Shown: positions 35,426 through 45,440 of the stretch, piece by piece | How positions within the stretch are numbered: the first letter of the stretch is position 1 | Layout: each line of letters starts with the position of its first letter | Source of the DNA: Colletotrichum lupini | Lineage: Eukaryota > Ascomycota > Sordariomycetes > Glomerellales > Glomerellaceae | DNA: 64,000 nucleotides | Direction: 5' to 3' | Assembly: GCF_023278565.1 (NCBI RefSeq) | Contig: NC_064680.1 | Location: 2,666,001 to 2,730,000, forward strand | The notes under the pieces: generated by a model | Told to the model about the DNA's origin: nothing | Databases searched by the model: none | The model's input: the letters and a program-made list of their open reading frames with translations, nothing else | Translations under genes and position numbers: made by a program

Positions 35426-37819
35426 ATGCCTGCGCCAACCGGCTCTCGGATCAGATCTCTATCCCTACTCTTTCGTCACAACCGGGCGGACCCCGCCATT
35501 CCACCAACCGCCATGACGAAACCCGCCCACGAGCTCGACTCTATACCGGTTCCAGCCCAGCAACTTGCTTCTGGTGGCGGTGCCGTGTCTCCGAGCGACG
35601 CTTCTGCCTCGTCTGCGCCTACGTCTGCGTCTGCACCACCACCACCCCAAAAGACCCCTCTTCTTCACCAAAAGGAAGCTCCTTTTAACGGTGCCGCCGC
35701 CGCCGTTATTACCCCGCCGGCCAGTCCCCCCGTGCCAAGACCTGTCGACGAACAAGACGAATCCCACTCCATATTTTCCCCTGCTGCTACTGCGACTACC
35801 ACTACAGATACAACCGCCACCACGGCAGCCACCACTCACACGGCTGATTCTGCAACGGCCCCCCCTAGTGACGACACATGCTCATTGGCGCAGTCGCAGA
35901 CGAGCACAAACTACAGTTCTCGCCAGGAGTACATGGACAGTTTGGTCCCGCCGTCCCAAGATCAATTTGAAAAGATTGCAGAGGTACAGCGCACGCGCGA
36001 GGAGGAGCTAAAGAGGAATAAGTCGAAGCGCCAGACACAACACCTCCACGACCACTTTCACAACGTCCGGCGCTCACAGGACGGACAAGGTGACGCTGCC
36101 GGGGACATTTTCGACGAAGCGCAAATAATGTCGCAAGATCCACCGCCAGCTTCAGCCAAAGAGGGTGAACAGGGCGACAGCGAGGCCATCAACAGAGCCG
36201 CGGCGCTGATCCAGCGCAACTACCGGGGTTATCGCGTGCGGAGGGAGATGCAGGGCATGGGGCTGAACGCATCGACGAGATGGGTCTCGGCCATTGACGA
36301 GCTGCAGTTCCGCGAGCTGAACCGGCCGCGCGCAAAGAGCTCCGTCGGCGCTGCCGCTTTGTCTCCCACCGGCGACAGACACAGCGTGCTTTCGAGAGAC
36401 GAGGAGGGCGGCATGAGTCGTCCGTCAACAGCTCGTGAGAACTGGAGGAAGGCGGCGACGATTGCGCGGCGCGCGGGGCACGATGATGTCGAGTCCGACT
36501 CAGACTCCTCTGCGTCCTCGTCTGAATCAGATACGCCTGAGAAGAGGGCCGAGAAAAAGAAGAAGCGCGAGGAGGCCGTAGCGAGGCGGAAGAAGGATTC
36601 CAAGATGATGGGGTTGCAGTATTTCCTAGAGATGGTTGACCTCAAGCACCGCTACGGGAGTAACTTGCGCGTGTACCACGAGGAATGGAAAAAGTCCGAC
36701 ACAACGGAGAACTTTTTCTACTGGCTCGATTACGGCGGCGGAAAGAATGTCGAGATGGAGGCGTGTCCCCGCGACCGTCTCGAGAGGGAACAGGTGCGCT
36801 ATCTGTCCCGCGAGGAGAGGCAATTCTACCTGGTGCAAGTCGACGACGAGGGACGGCTATGCTGGGCCAAGAACGGCGCGCGCATCGACACGACCGAGGC
36901 ATTCAAGGACAGCATCCACGGCATCGTGCCCGCAGACGACCCGACGCCGGCGTGGTCGCAGAACAACACCCCGCAAACATCACCCGGAGCCGAAGCCGCC
37001 GACGATAGCCGCTCCGAATCCTCGGTAGAGTCCGCGCTAGAAGCAGATCGTGCGGCAAAGTACGCCACGCCCGAGGTCGACGGCGCAACGGGCATGAAGA
37101 AGGTATCGCACATCTCAGCGGCGACAATCTTCAACAAGATGCTGCGCAAGTCGGTCAAAAAGAACACGTGGATCTTTGTCGCGGACACGAGCTTCCGCCT
37201 GTACGTGGGCATCAAGGCGTCGGGCGCCTTCCAGCACTCGAGCTTCCTGCAGGGCAGCCGCATCTCCTCGGCGGGCCTCATCAAGATCAAGGACGGGCGG
37301 CTGTCGAGCCTGTCGCCGCTCAGCGGGCACTACCGCCCTCCGGCGTCCAACTTCCGCGCCTTCGTCAAGAACCTCAAGGAGGCGAAAGTCGACACGTCCC
37401 ACGTTTCGATATCGAAATCTTACGCCGTGCTCGTCGGGCTCGAGGTCTACGTCAAGTCGCGGCAAAAAGGCAAGAAGGCGATCGAGAAGATGACACACAA
37501 GAAGGAGAAGATTATGGAGCCGGAAGAGTTCCGGAAGCGCGAGGAAGAGGCCAAGGATAAAAGCGAGAGCGCGGCTAAGGAGCGAAAAGTGCTCGAGAAG
37601 GAGGCCGAGGAGAGGGAGGAGAACAAGGCTGCGGTCAAGTTGCTGCGGAAGCTGAATCTGGCGCCGCAGGTGCCGGCGGGCCAGAGGAGTGGCGAGGGTG
37701 AGGAGGAGGGGAGGGAGGAGCCTGTGATGGAGACGTTGGCGGAGGAGAGGACGAGGGAGGACACGGCTGCAGCTTCTTCTGCTGCTACTCATCCCACTGC
37801 TTCATCTGCAAGGGCCTAG
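35426..37819 (+). CDS. IQ-motif calmodulin-binding protein (IQM-like family)
   Basis: Single exon, 797 aa. An IQ motif for calmodulin binding lies at about 254-280 (AAALIQRNYRGYRVRREMQG). The conserved core starts near residue 390 (GLQYFLEMVDLKHRYGSNLR, then ENFFYWLDYGGGKNVEMEAC and QVRYLSREERQFYLVQVDDE) and continues through CWAKNGARIDTTEAFKDSIH. A second conserved block (about 560-690) contains HISAATIFNKMLRKSVKKNT and SGHYRPPASNFRAFVKNL. This layout is shared with plant IQM proteins and fungal homologues. The N-terminal 180 residues are Pro/Ala/Thr-rich and the C-terminus is a charged coiled coil plus a Glu-rich tail. The role is probably Ca/calmodulin signalling; the target is unknown. 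An in-frame ATG at 35513 is an alternative start. Confidence 0.88.
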   Translation: MPAPTGSRIRSLSLLFRHNRADPAIPPTAMTKPAHELDSIPVPAQQLASGGGAVSPSDASASSAPTSASAPPPPQKTPLLHQKEAPFNGAAAAVITPPASPPVPRPVDEQDESHSIFSPAATATTTTDTTATTAATTHTADSATAPPSDDTCSLAQSQTSTNYSSRQEYMDSLVPPSQDQFEKIAEVQRTREEELKRNKSKRQTQHLHDHFHNVRRSQDGQGDAAGDIFDEAQIMSQDPPPASAKEGEQGDSEAINRAAALIQRNYRGYRVRREMQGMGLNASTRWVSAIDELQFRELNRPRAKSSVGAAALSPTGDRHSVLSRDEEGGMSRPSTARENWRKAATIARRAGHDDVESDSDSSASSSESDTPEKRAEKKKKREEAVARRKKDSKMMGLQYFLEMVDLKHRYGSNLRVYHEEWKKSDTTENFFYWLDYGGGKNVEMEACPRDRLEREQVRYLSREERQFYLVQVDDEGRLCWAKNGARIDTTEAFKDSIHGIVPADDPTPAWSQNNTPQTSPGAEAADDSRSESSVESALEADRAAKYATPEVDGATGMKKVSHISAATIFNKMLRKSVKKNTWIFVADTSFRLYVGIKASGAFQHSSFLQGSRISSAGLIKIKDGRLSSLSPLSGHYRPPASNFRAFVKNLKEAKVDTSHVSISKSYAVLVGLEVYVKSRQKGKKAIEKMTHKKEKIMEPEEFRKREEEAKDKSESAAKERKVLEKEAEEREENKAAVKLLRKLNLAPQVPAGQRSGEGEEEGREEPVMETLAEERTREDTAAASSAATHPTASSARA

Positions 37820-39617
37820 GTCGCCTCGACTTGTCTCTGGATTCGGCGTGGTGGGTAAGAGAGAATGGGCTCTAGATCCATGGAGATGACGGGCTGATTG
37901 GATTCTGGATTGGGTGAAGTCGTGGTTTTTTGCTTCAAGAGTTCTTTATACCCCCCTTGCACGGCCTTGCTTTGGAAGCCAGTATTCTGAGCGTTTAGAA
38001 CGAGAGGTAGATGACAATGTCTAATGAGTAGTCTATGATTGACGAAGCAATTTTCCCCTCAAACCATTCGCCGAAATCCTCCCATGGTCAATATCATGTT
38101 TCCCGAACCACTGAGCCGAACGTCTATATAGATCATACCTCAGGTACGTGACGAAAGCTCTCCAGCCGCAATGTGTTCCAAGCAACAATGCCATTCCGGG
38201 CTTTGAAGGTACTGGTGCCTCATCCTATTTTGCGGATCTAAGAGATCTTGCTGCCCTGGTCGTGGAGGCATGCACCCCTTTGCGTTTCCCTAGAGCCTCT
38301 TAATAGTCTCAAGAGTAATTACTACCTCGTCGGCTTATCAATAGTTCGCCTCGTGAACGTATTCATTAATGGATAGATTTAGTCTGAACGAGAGAACGGG
38401 ACTACCGTGCTTCTCCCTTAGCTTCTTACCTCGTAGGTATATTTATTAATAGATACGTCTAGTATGAGCAAGGGTGCGGAGGCTATAATAATTCTTTATT
38501 AGTTTCCTACCTCGTGAGTTTATTTGTTAATGAATATAATATGCCTAGTACGAACTAGGATGTAGAATTTTATACCTTTTCTTCTTTTTATATTTTATAT
38601 AAAACCATCTACCTTGTTGATCACTAGAGTTAGTATTGAATAGGGCTTGAGATCTGCCTTGTTTGTTTTATTTTTGCTTTGCCCCCTGGGCGTCTCTGCT
38701 ATCAAGTCTGTCGTTCTTTTGACACGGACACAGAGCGAACTCTAAGAACTTTGCTTCTTAAAAGGGGAGCTTTGAAGAAAGAGATGTGTTACAAAAAGGG
38801 TTGTAACCCACTTGAGGTGCGGCCCGATGGCAAAGCCCATTCCTGAGGATCATGATGGGATCGTTTCCTAGTCTCCACGGTCCAACAGCGGTGCTATCCA
38901 GACAAGTTCCGTCCTCCTCTTGTATTCTTCCATAGTCTTGGTAGCTTTGAGCGAAAAAAAATTTTCTTTGGTGATTGTATGCATCATGACCAGCAGGTAA
39001 CAAACATCCATCTTATGTTCTTGCCTCTCACTTATCGGTTGATGTAAGGATTCGTTTATTCTTTTCAAGATCATCCTTCGAGCGCATTATGAGGCTGACT
39101 GTATGGCTCTTCAGAGCTCAAGATGGTTTCACCGGAAGAGTCTGCGACTTACATAGCTCCTGAGCTGTCAGACCGGGCGTCTGCTCTCGTTGAGAGATGG
39201 CATATTCCAATAGGTGGCGTAGGCCGCCGTTGGACAATGCTACCGTATTCAGCATTCTGATGGTCTTTTGAGTTTAGCCGAAAGCTCAGAAGGCGTAGTC
39301 GTATGCAAAGATGTGTGTGTCCCTTGATGTCCGATACCATTATCGAGGTAGTGAGGCTGAAGACTATTGATCGGCTGACCCACCCCATTGCATTTGAGTA
39401 AAAGCCCTGCCAAGTTTCAACAGTCTTTTGAGCGTTCGTGCATATATCAACGATACGACTGAACCTAAAAAAGGGTTTACATTGAGCGCGATTGTCCCCA
39501 AGACTATTAATATCTTCCGGTTACTCTTAGTCTTAGCATGCCGCACTTTCAACTTGGGTCCGACGTCCAGCCTCAGTATGACAACTTACACCTTCCTGTC
39601 ATTTTGAACCAGCTAGG
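37820..39617. other. Intergenic with an AT-rich tandem repeat
   Basis: Most of it is featureless. A three-unit, roughly 80-bp repeat at about 38349-38560 is described separately. No gene supported. Confidence 0.5.
38349..38560. repeat. Imperfect tandem repeat, about 80 bp x 3
   Basis: Three units begin with CCTCGT at 38349, 38429 and 38510. Each is followed by a T/A-rich stretch with ATTAAT or GTTAAT, and then AGTCTGAACGAG, AGTATGAGCAAG or AGTACGAACTAGG. Differences between units include many transitions, but the block is short for RIP. Confidence 0.7.
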
Positions 39618-40718
39618 ATGGCCGACGAGCTTTCCACTCGGCCTCGAAACCCCTTGTGTAAACGAGCTATTGCCTTCGAAAGCCGTTGCGTCAACAAGCT
39701 AATGGGACCAAAACAACAATCCACAAAAGCCTACCTTCTCAGAATTTCGATTGAATTACTGGAAGAGATCATCAGCCATCTCGATCTTCTGAGCCAGTTC
39801 ATGCTTTCGCGGACCTGTCGCGCCGGTCGGATCCTCGCACAAAAAGACTGGAAGGATGCCTCGCTAGCCCTATCCGCATCCGAACAAATATCATTCTGGG
39901 CCGCGGTGGCCTACAAGCTGCCGAATCACTGGGTCTGCGCGCGCTGTTGCGCACTCCACGAAACAGACCGTTCGGACACGCCTCGTAGCCAACGATCGCC
40001 GCCATGCCAGCAGGGAGAAACCCTCGATACCCTCGGCCGATCCTACAAGCTCCGGCACACCCACATCGAACTCGCGCTCAAGTTCAGGCGCATGGGCACT
40101 AACACTGCCTACTTCTCGGAGCTCCTGGAACCTTGCGAATACAGGACGTACCGAGGAGCTGAATCTTGGAAGTCGGGCTCGCCAAATGTGACTATTCACA
40201 TACCGAGAATCGTCGAGGGCAGATTTTGTCTCCAAGTCATCAAGGAGTTTCATGGGTACGAAGCTCTCCACGAGATTCGATCCTTTAGAATTTGTCGACA
40301 CCAGCTGTTCCCGTGGTGGTACTGGGGCATCAAGGACTGGGGCGTGTTTGAGAAGAATATGGAGGCGGCGTGGCATCATCCGGGAAACGTGTACGATGGC
40401 CACTGCCAATGTTGCCCGGTCGACTACTCGATTCTGCGCGACGACGACGTGCTACGCGTGACGTTGTGGTATGACTTTGGCACGGGCAAATCCCCGAGAG
40501 ACTTGGAGTGGATGGTACATCTCGGCGACGAGACGGATATCTACAGCAACGGTCTTTACGTCAACGTCAAGGACCATGAGCCTGGAAGCATCCGGAAGTC
40601 GTTTCAACAAAGCTCGTTCAATCACATGGTGCGAGGTTTGCTACGCGGTATGACACTCATTTCACGAAAGTTATGCAGGACGGCGCGCGAGGTTATGATG
40701 GAACACAAGCTGGTATAA
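39618..40718 (+). CDS. F-box domain protein
   Basis: Single exon, 366 aa. The F-box lies at residues about 42-75: LRISIELLEEIISHLDLLSQ, then FMLSRTCRAGRIL. A small Cys cluster follows (WVCARCCALHETD, about 106-116), a combination common in Pezizomycotina F-box families, where the Cys motif sits just after the F-box. The rest has no named domain. As a presumed SCF adaptor it would bind Skp1 through the F-box; the substrate is unknown. Its 3' end converges on the disrupted TPP-enzyme gene with only 112 bases between the stop codons. Confidence 0.82.
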   Translation: MADELSTRPRNPLCKRAIAFESRCVNKLMGPKQQSTKAYLLRISIELLEEIISHLDLLSQFMLSRTCRAGRILAQKDWKDASLALSASEQISFWAAVAYKLPNHWVCARCCALHETDRSDTPRSQRSPPCQQGETLDTLGRSYKLRHTHIELALKFRRMGTNTAYFSELLEPCEYRTYRGAESWKSGSPNVTIHIPRIVEGRFCLQVIKEFHGYEALHEIRSFRICRHQLFPWWYWGIKDWGVFEKNMEAAWHHPGNVYDGHCQCCPVDYSILRDDDVLRVTLWYDFGTGKSPRDLEWMVHLGDETDIYSNGLYVNVKDHEPGSIRKSFQQSSFNHMVRGLLRGMTLISRKLCRTAREVMMEHKLV

Positions 40719-42775
40719 GCTCGATGAAGTTTCGTTCGTCACAGGACTAGAGCTCATTCTGCACTATTCTCGCCGAAGCCATCGTATACACTAGTTTACC
40801 AATACCTTAAGTCAATACTTGCTAGGCTTCTTACTGAATTGTACCGTGGCCTTCGACGAAGCTCTCCTCCTTCGACACCGATGTTGCATTCGCAGACGCA
40901 GCCACACCATTCCCAGACTGCTTATAGTACGGTCTGGGAAGATTGTCGTAATACGGTACAACAATGATGTTGGGATCACTACTTCCTCCGACCTAGACGC
41001 CGTATGAGCTTCATATCCATCAAGCCAAGGGAGAAGACAGGACAAAACTCACCATAGCCTTTGTGGTATTTTGATACGGCACATCAGAAACCTTCAAATT
41101 GAGCAGCGAAGGCTGCCTCGCGCTCGTCAAGGTCTTCACCGCAACCTTGACGGACTCCAACGTCTTGGGCCCATTGCTGGCGCCATTCTCCTTGACTACG
41201 TCCACCACCGCCCCCTCGCACCCGAACCCTTGCGCGACGACTTCGTACTTGACTTTGGGGTTCATCGCCACGCACGGCCGCTGCGGCGTCTTCTCCCCGT
41301 AAATCATGTTCTGTCCGGCCTGCGACATGCCCCAGACGCTGTTGTTCACCACGACCGTGAGGATGTTGAGGCCGAACTTGGCGTAGGTGTCGAGCTCGCC
41401 AATGTGGAAGCCTGCGCTGCCGTCTCCGTGAAGGTTGACGACTAGCTTATCTGGCGCGGCGACGGCGGCACCTTTCTAAGAGTCAGCAATGATGCTTCTA
41501 CAGGTAGAAATGAGTCACAAACCAAGCGAGTATCCAAAACCGTTGCCCAGGAAGCCCAGATATCCAGTCGTCACCATTGACAGTCCCGCCCTCGCCTCGT
41601 TCAGAGATTGCAGAGCCCATCCGCCGCACTCGCCGCCGTCCATGCAAAGAATGCTGTCTTCGGGCAGGGATCGGAAGAAGGCCTTCACGCCATGGTAGGG
41701 GTGAATCCGGTCATTTTCCTCGATGATTACCGGGTCCTCTTCATTTCCGGCTGAGTGAACGCTCGGCTTCTTCAACGCCATGGCCTTTTCCACCCACTCA
41801 CCTGTGGCCTTGACGGACGACTCGGATGCCGCAGCTGTGAGAGCCTGAGCTGCAAGCCCGACATCCGATACGATACCGACCTGTATTCATTCTAGTCAGC
41901 ATGACCAGTCCTCTCCCCTGAACTCATGAACATTGACGGGGAAAGTATCTCACATCAATCTTTCTCGAGCGTCCGATCTCGCTCCCGTCCAGGTCAACCT
42001 GCACAACCTTGGCTTCACTCTCGTTCGGCACAATTGCACCGCTCCTACCGCCGATCAAGAAGCCAGTCCTGGCCCCCAGCAGAAGAACGAAATCCGGAGC
42101 CGGTCCCTGAGCGCGCAAGAACGGAAGCCGAGTCGCCACGCCACCGAAAAGAGGATGCGAGCGCTTGATGGTCGTAGAAAACTTGGGTGAGTGGAAAATC
42201 GGAGTATTCGTCGCTTCAGCGAGCTTCACTACGTCGTCCGCGGCCCTCGCTGCACCAGTCGAGACTAAGATCACGGGGCGCTTCGCCTCTCCCCAGAGTC
42301 TCATCGCCTGCTCGACCGCGCCGGCATCAGGGGCGGGAAGCGATACCGGCGGCGCGGTGATGGAACCCCAAGCCACGCTGTCAATCTCTACAGGCGTGAA
42401 GAGCACATCGATGGGAAAATCCACGAGTACCGGCCCAGGCGCCCCCGCCGTCGTCGCTCTCCAAGCCAAGCTCACGATGCGCGGGATCTCGCTGCCGTTG
42501 GTGACCCGGTGCGCAAACTTCGTCACGGGTTTCGCCAGGACGACCTGGTCGTGGAACCCTTGGAGGGTATTCGTCTCCGCATCGCGCAGCGGCGGCGAGC
42601 TCGTGATGCAGAATACCGGGGAGCGGTCCGCGAAGGCGGTGCTGAGGCCTGGTAGTCCGTTGCAGAAGCCAGAGTTGGCTGTGATGAAGCATACGCCGGG
42701 GGCGTTGTTGCCCTTGACCTTGGCCCAGCCTTCGGCGGCCTGGACGGCGACGGTCTCGTGCCGCACGTCTATGAG

Positions 42776-42780
42776 CTTGA
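42776..42780. repeat. Target-site duplication CTTGA, left copy
   Basis: Five bases immediately before the TGTCACG start of the copia-like element, identical to those directly after its CGTGACA end. They are part of the codons for I-K of the TPP enzyme. Confidence 0.93.
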
Positions 42781-42957
42781 TGTCACGTAACAGGGATAGT
42801 AATCGCACCTCACAAAGTGCCCGTCACGTGCTAAATCACGTGTCTATCTTAGATATCGTGTATATAGACCTTTTCCTTTTGTCTATTTCTACTTTAATAG
42901 TTAAGCCACTTTTATTATACTCCGTATACCTATTGCTACGTACTATAACTCGTGATA
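42781..42957 (+). repeat. 5' LTR of the copia-like element
   Basis: 177 bp, beginning TGTCACGTAACAGGG and ending CTCGTGATA. Its outer (left) 60 bases retain C and G that are mutated in the 3' copy, while its inner end is the more mutated of the two. Confidence 0.92.
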
Positions 42958-42972
42958 GTTATAAGCCTAGCT

Positions 42973-43068
42973 CCTATCCGCTATTACTATAATAGTTAAA
43001 GTGCCGTATTATCTATAGGTCGTGTACTTAAAAAGCGAGAGGCGGCCGTTCGAGTCTCTGTATAGGCA
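42973..43068 (+). other. tRNA-like relic (class II-like layout), possible SINE head
   Basis: It begins 15 bases after the 5' LTR. A candidate acceptor strand CCTATCC (42973-42979) pairs at six of seven positions with GTATAGG near the 3' end. Internal AATAGTTAAAGTGCC resembles a pol III A-box/D-arm region, and CCGTTCGAGTC (43047-43057) matches the B-box/T-loop. TTTTT follows at 43073-43077 like a pol III terminator. The 96-nt span would suit a long-variable-arm tRNA such as Leu or Ser. The T-stem does not pair well, so a functional tRNA is unlikely; a SINE head or decayed tRNA is more plausible. Confidence 0.3.
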
Positions 43069-43194
43069 GAGGTTTTTCTAACTAGTCTACTACTTATAGG
43101 GCTAAGGCTACTATTTATAGGGCTAAGGCGTAGTATAAACGCCTATTATATAAATAACAGCTCTAGGCGTCTGGGGGGTATATTACGAGATATA

Positions 43195-43418
43195 TGTCAC
43201 GGCAGTGGGCATCAGGGCCCCTGTGGGCCCCGTGGCTCAGCCTCAGGCTGCGAGGCTGAGCTCCTAGTGGTTACGTGACGAGCTAGACCGCTGGGCCTAA
43301 AGGGCTAGCTCGCTAGCTTCTGCCCACTGTTCTGTTTTTTCTCTCTTTACGTTAAGTCTTTAGTTAATTAGGTTAATATAGTAGCGTTCCGACCTGCCTC
43401 AAGTTCCCTTTTGTAATA
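43195..43418 (+). repeat. Extra 224-bp gypsy-family LTR in opposite orientation (apparently solo)
   Basis: TGTCACGGCAGTGGGCATCA at its start and TTGTAATA at its end. It is the reverse complement of the LTRs at 45203-45426 and 51306-51529 and exactly the same length. Its first ~150 bases are hardly mutated, its last part is. No partner LTR in the same orientation is in the window. Confidence 0.85.
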
Positions 43419-45202
43419 CTAGAGCTTTAAATTATAAGTTCCCTTTCCCTTAGATCTATTTAAAACGCCTTTTATAATATAAGTACTATATATAATAATA
43501 AATAATATAATAATTCTTAATTTAATATAATCTTTATTACTTAATAATATATAACTCTCGGGTTTAAATAAGCTCTTATTATTAACTAAATATATTACTT
43601 TATAACTATTTATTACCGTATTTTGAAAAAAGGAGTAAGCACTACTTATAAAAATATTAAAAATTACGTTTATTTTTAAGTCCTAACTCTTTATAAATAT
43701 AATAACTACGTAGCCCTCGTCCTAGTTTATTAATAAGCTTATTATAAGTTAGTTAGAGGATCTTTTTAAAAACTTAAGTTTCTTAGGGGTTTTATTGTTC
43801 CTTAGTTAACTAGCTTTCTTAAGCTTATTATAAAATAATTTCTACTTATTTAATTTAATAGCGGCGAGGACTTCCTTTATATAGCTCCTTAATATTTATA
43901 TTAATAACTTATTAACGTTTTAGCTTATAAGTACTTATTTTAATTTTTAATATATTATAGGGCGCTACGGATATACGTAATTATAAAAGTATATAACGTT
44001 ACTTTTATTATTTACGTCGTTAACTAAGTTAGAGTATTTAGTAAAAATAAAATAAGCCCTTTTTTAATTTAAAAGTCGTTTAGTATATACGTCCTAAGTT
44101 ACTAAGCTAAATATATACGTAATCTCCTCGAGGGCCCTTATATACGTTCTAAAAGTTATTAATTTACTAAAAGTTTTATATATATATTAGCCCTATATAA
44201 GGTTAAGTCTAAACTTAGTTATAATTAAAAAGTTAAGTATAGCGATTTTTTTATTAATTTTTAAAATATTATACGTTTTAGTTTAGAAATAAGTAAACTA
44301 TTACTTTTTATATTAGTATTAGGGGTTAATTCCGGTCCTCGCTTTATTAAGGGCTTATTAATACTCTTCTTAAACCGCATTTTTTATTACTAATTTAGGG
44401 GGTATAAATTCTTATTTTAAATATTTAACGATTCGCTATATACTAAACTTAGCGCCGTTCTTAATAACTTTTTAAAATACGTATTTATATAATATAGCGT
44501 TAACTAATTTTATTAACTATTAAGTAAGGATTTTAATATATATATATTAATAATATTACGTTTATAAGCTATAAGTTATTCGTATTTAGCGTCGAGCTCT
44601 TATTATTTTTAAATACTTTTAAATATATAAATCCTCTTTATAAGTACAATATAAAGATAAATTTATTTATATAAAATAAGTAGTATAGCTAGTTTTATAA
44701 AAAGAAACCTAGCTTAGTTTTATAGGTTATTTATATTTAAAAAAGTTAAAAAGTTCGTACTAAGAGTTATATTTAGAAGCTATTAATAAAGGATTTCTTA
44801 GTTTTTTTAGTCGTTTTTAAATATTTTATAACGGGCTTAATAAGCTCGTAGTTCTTTTTTATTACGGGTTATAGTTAATTATCCGAATTCTAAAAGTAAA
44901 ATAAGTATTATAAAGGGGTTAAGGAATATATTGGAATTTAAAACGTTTAGGTTAACGTATTTTTAAACCTTAACGCCCTTATTTATAGCGCAAAGTACGT
45001 TAAATTATTTAATTTAATTATTATAACTAGTTAATTTAGCTTAGGCTAATGTAGGTATAAGTAAGTCGGTTATTTTAAAGAGATTATAAGAATCGTATTA
45101 ATAAGTACGTTATTGTAATATAAGGTCTTAACTAAGAGCTAGGCTTATAACTATTATAAAAAGCGGGCCTACTTAATATAAGTAATATTAACTATATTTA
45201 TA
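43419..45202. other. RIP-decayed repeat sequence, unassigned
   Basis: Extremely AT-rich with CpA and TpG almost absent. No domain could be recognised with confidence on either strand. It could be the 5' internal part of the copia-like element or a further nested element. Confidence 0.5.
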
Positions 45203-45426
45203 TATTACGAAAGGGAACTTAAGGCAGGTCGGAACGCTGCTATATTAACCTAATTAACTAAAGACTTAACGTAAAGAGGGAAAAAATAGAATAATAAGTA
45301 GAAGCTAGCGAGCTAGCCCTTTGGGCCTAGTGGTCTAGCTCGTTATATAACTACTAAGAGCTTAGCCTCGTAGCCTAAGGCTAAGCTATAGGGCCTATAG
45401 GGGCCCTAATACTTACTACCGTAATA
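45203..45426 (-). repeat. 3' LTR of the gypsy-like element
   Basis: 224 bp, the most RIP-mutated of the three copies: most CA and TG present in the other copies are TA here (for example ACTACCGTAATA versus ACTGCCGTGACA). Confidence 0.9.
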
Positions 45427-45440
45427 TTACCCCCCCCTCT
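45427..45440 (-). other. Polypurine tract of the gypsy-like element
   Basis: On the minus strand AGAGGGGGGGGTAA directly abuts the 3' LTR; this is the usual plus-strand primer position for LTR elements. Confidence 0.75.

Noticed and set aside
37115..37792. 225-codon Leu/Arg-rich minus-strand frame
   Set aside because: Shadow of the coiled-coil, Glu/Lys-rich C-terminus of the IQM-like gene.
42973..43068. Functional tRNA gene
   Set aside because: The T-stem does not pair and the arms are degenerate; kept only as a tRNA-like relic.
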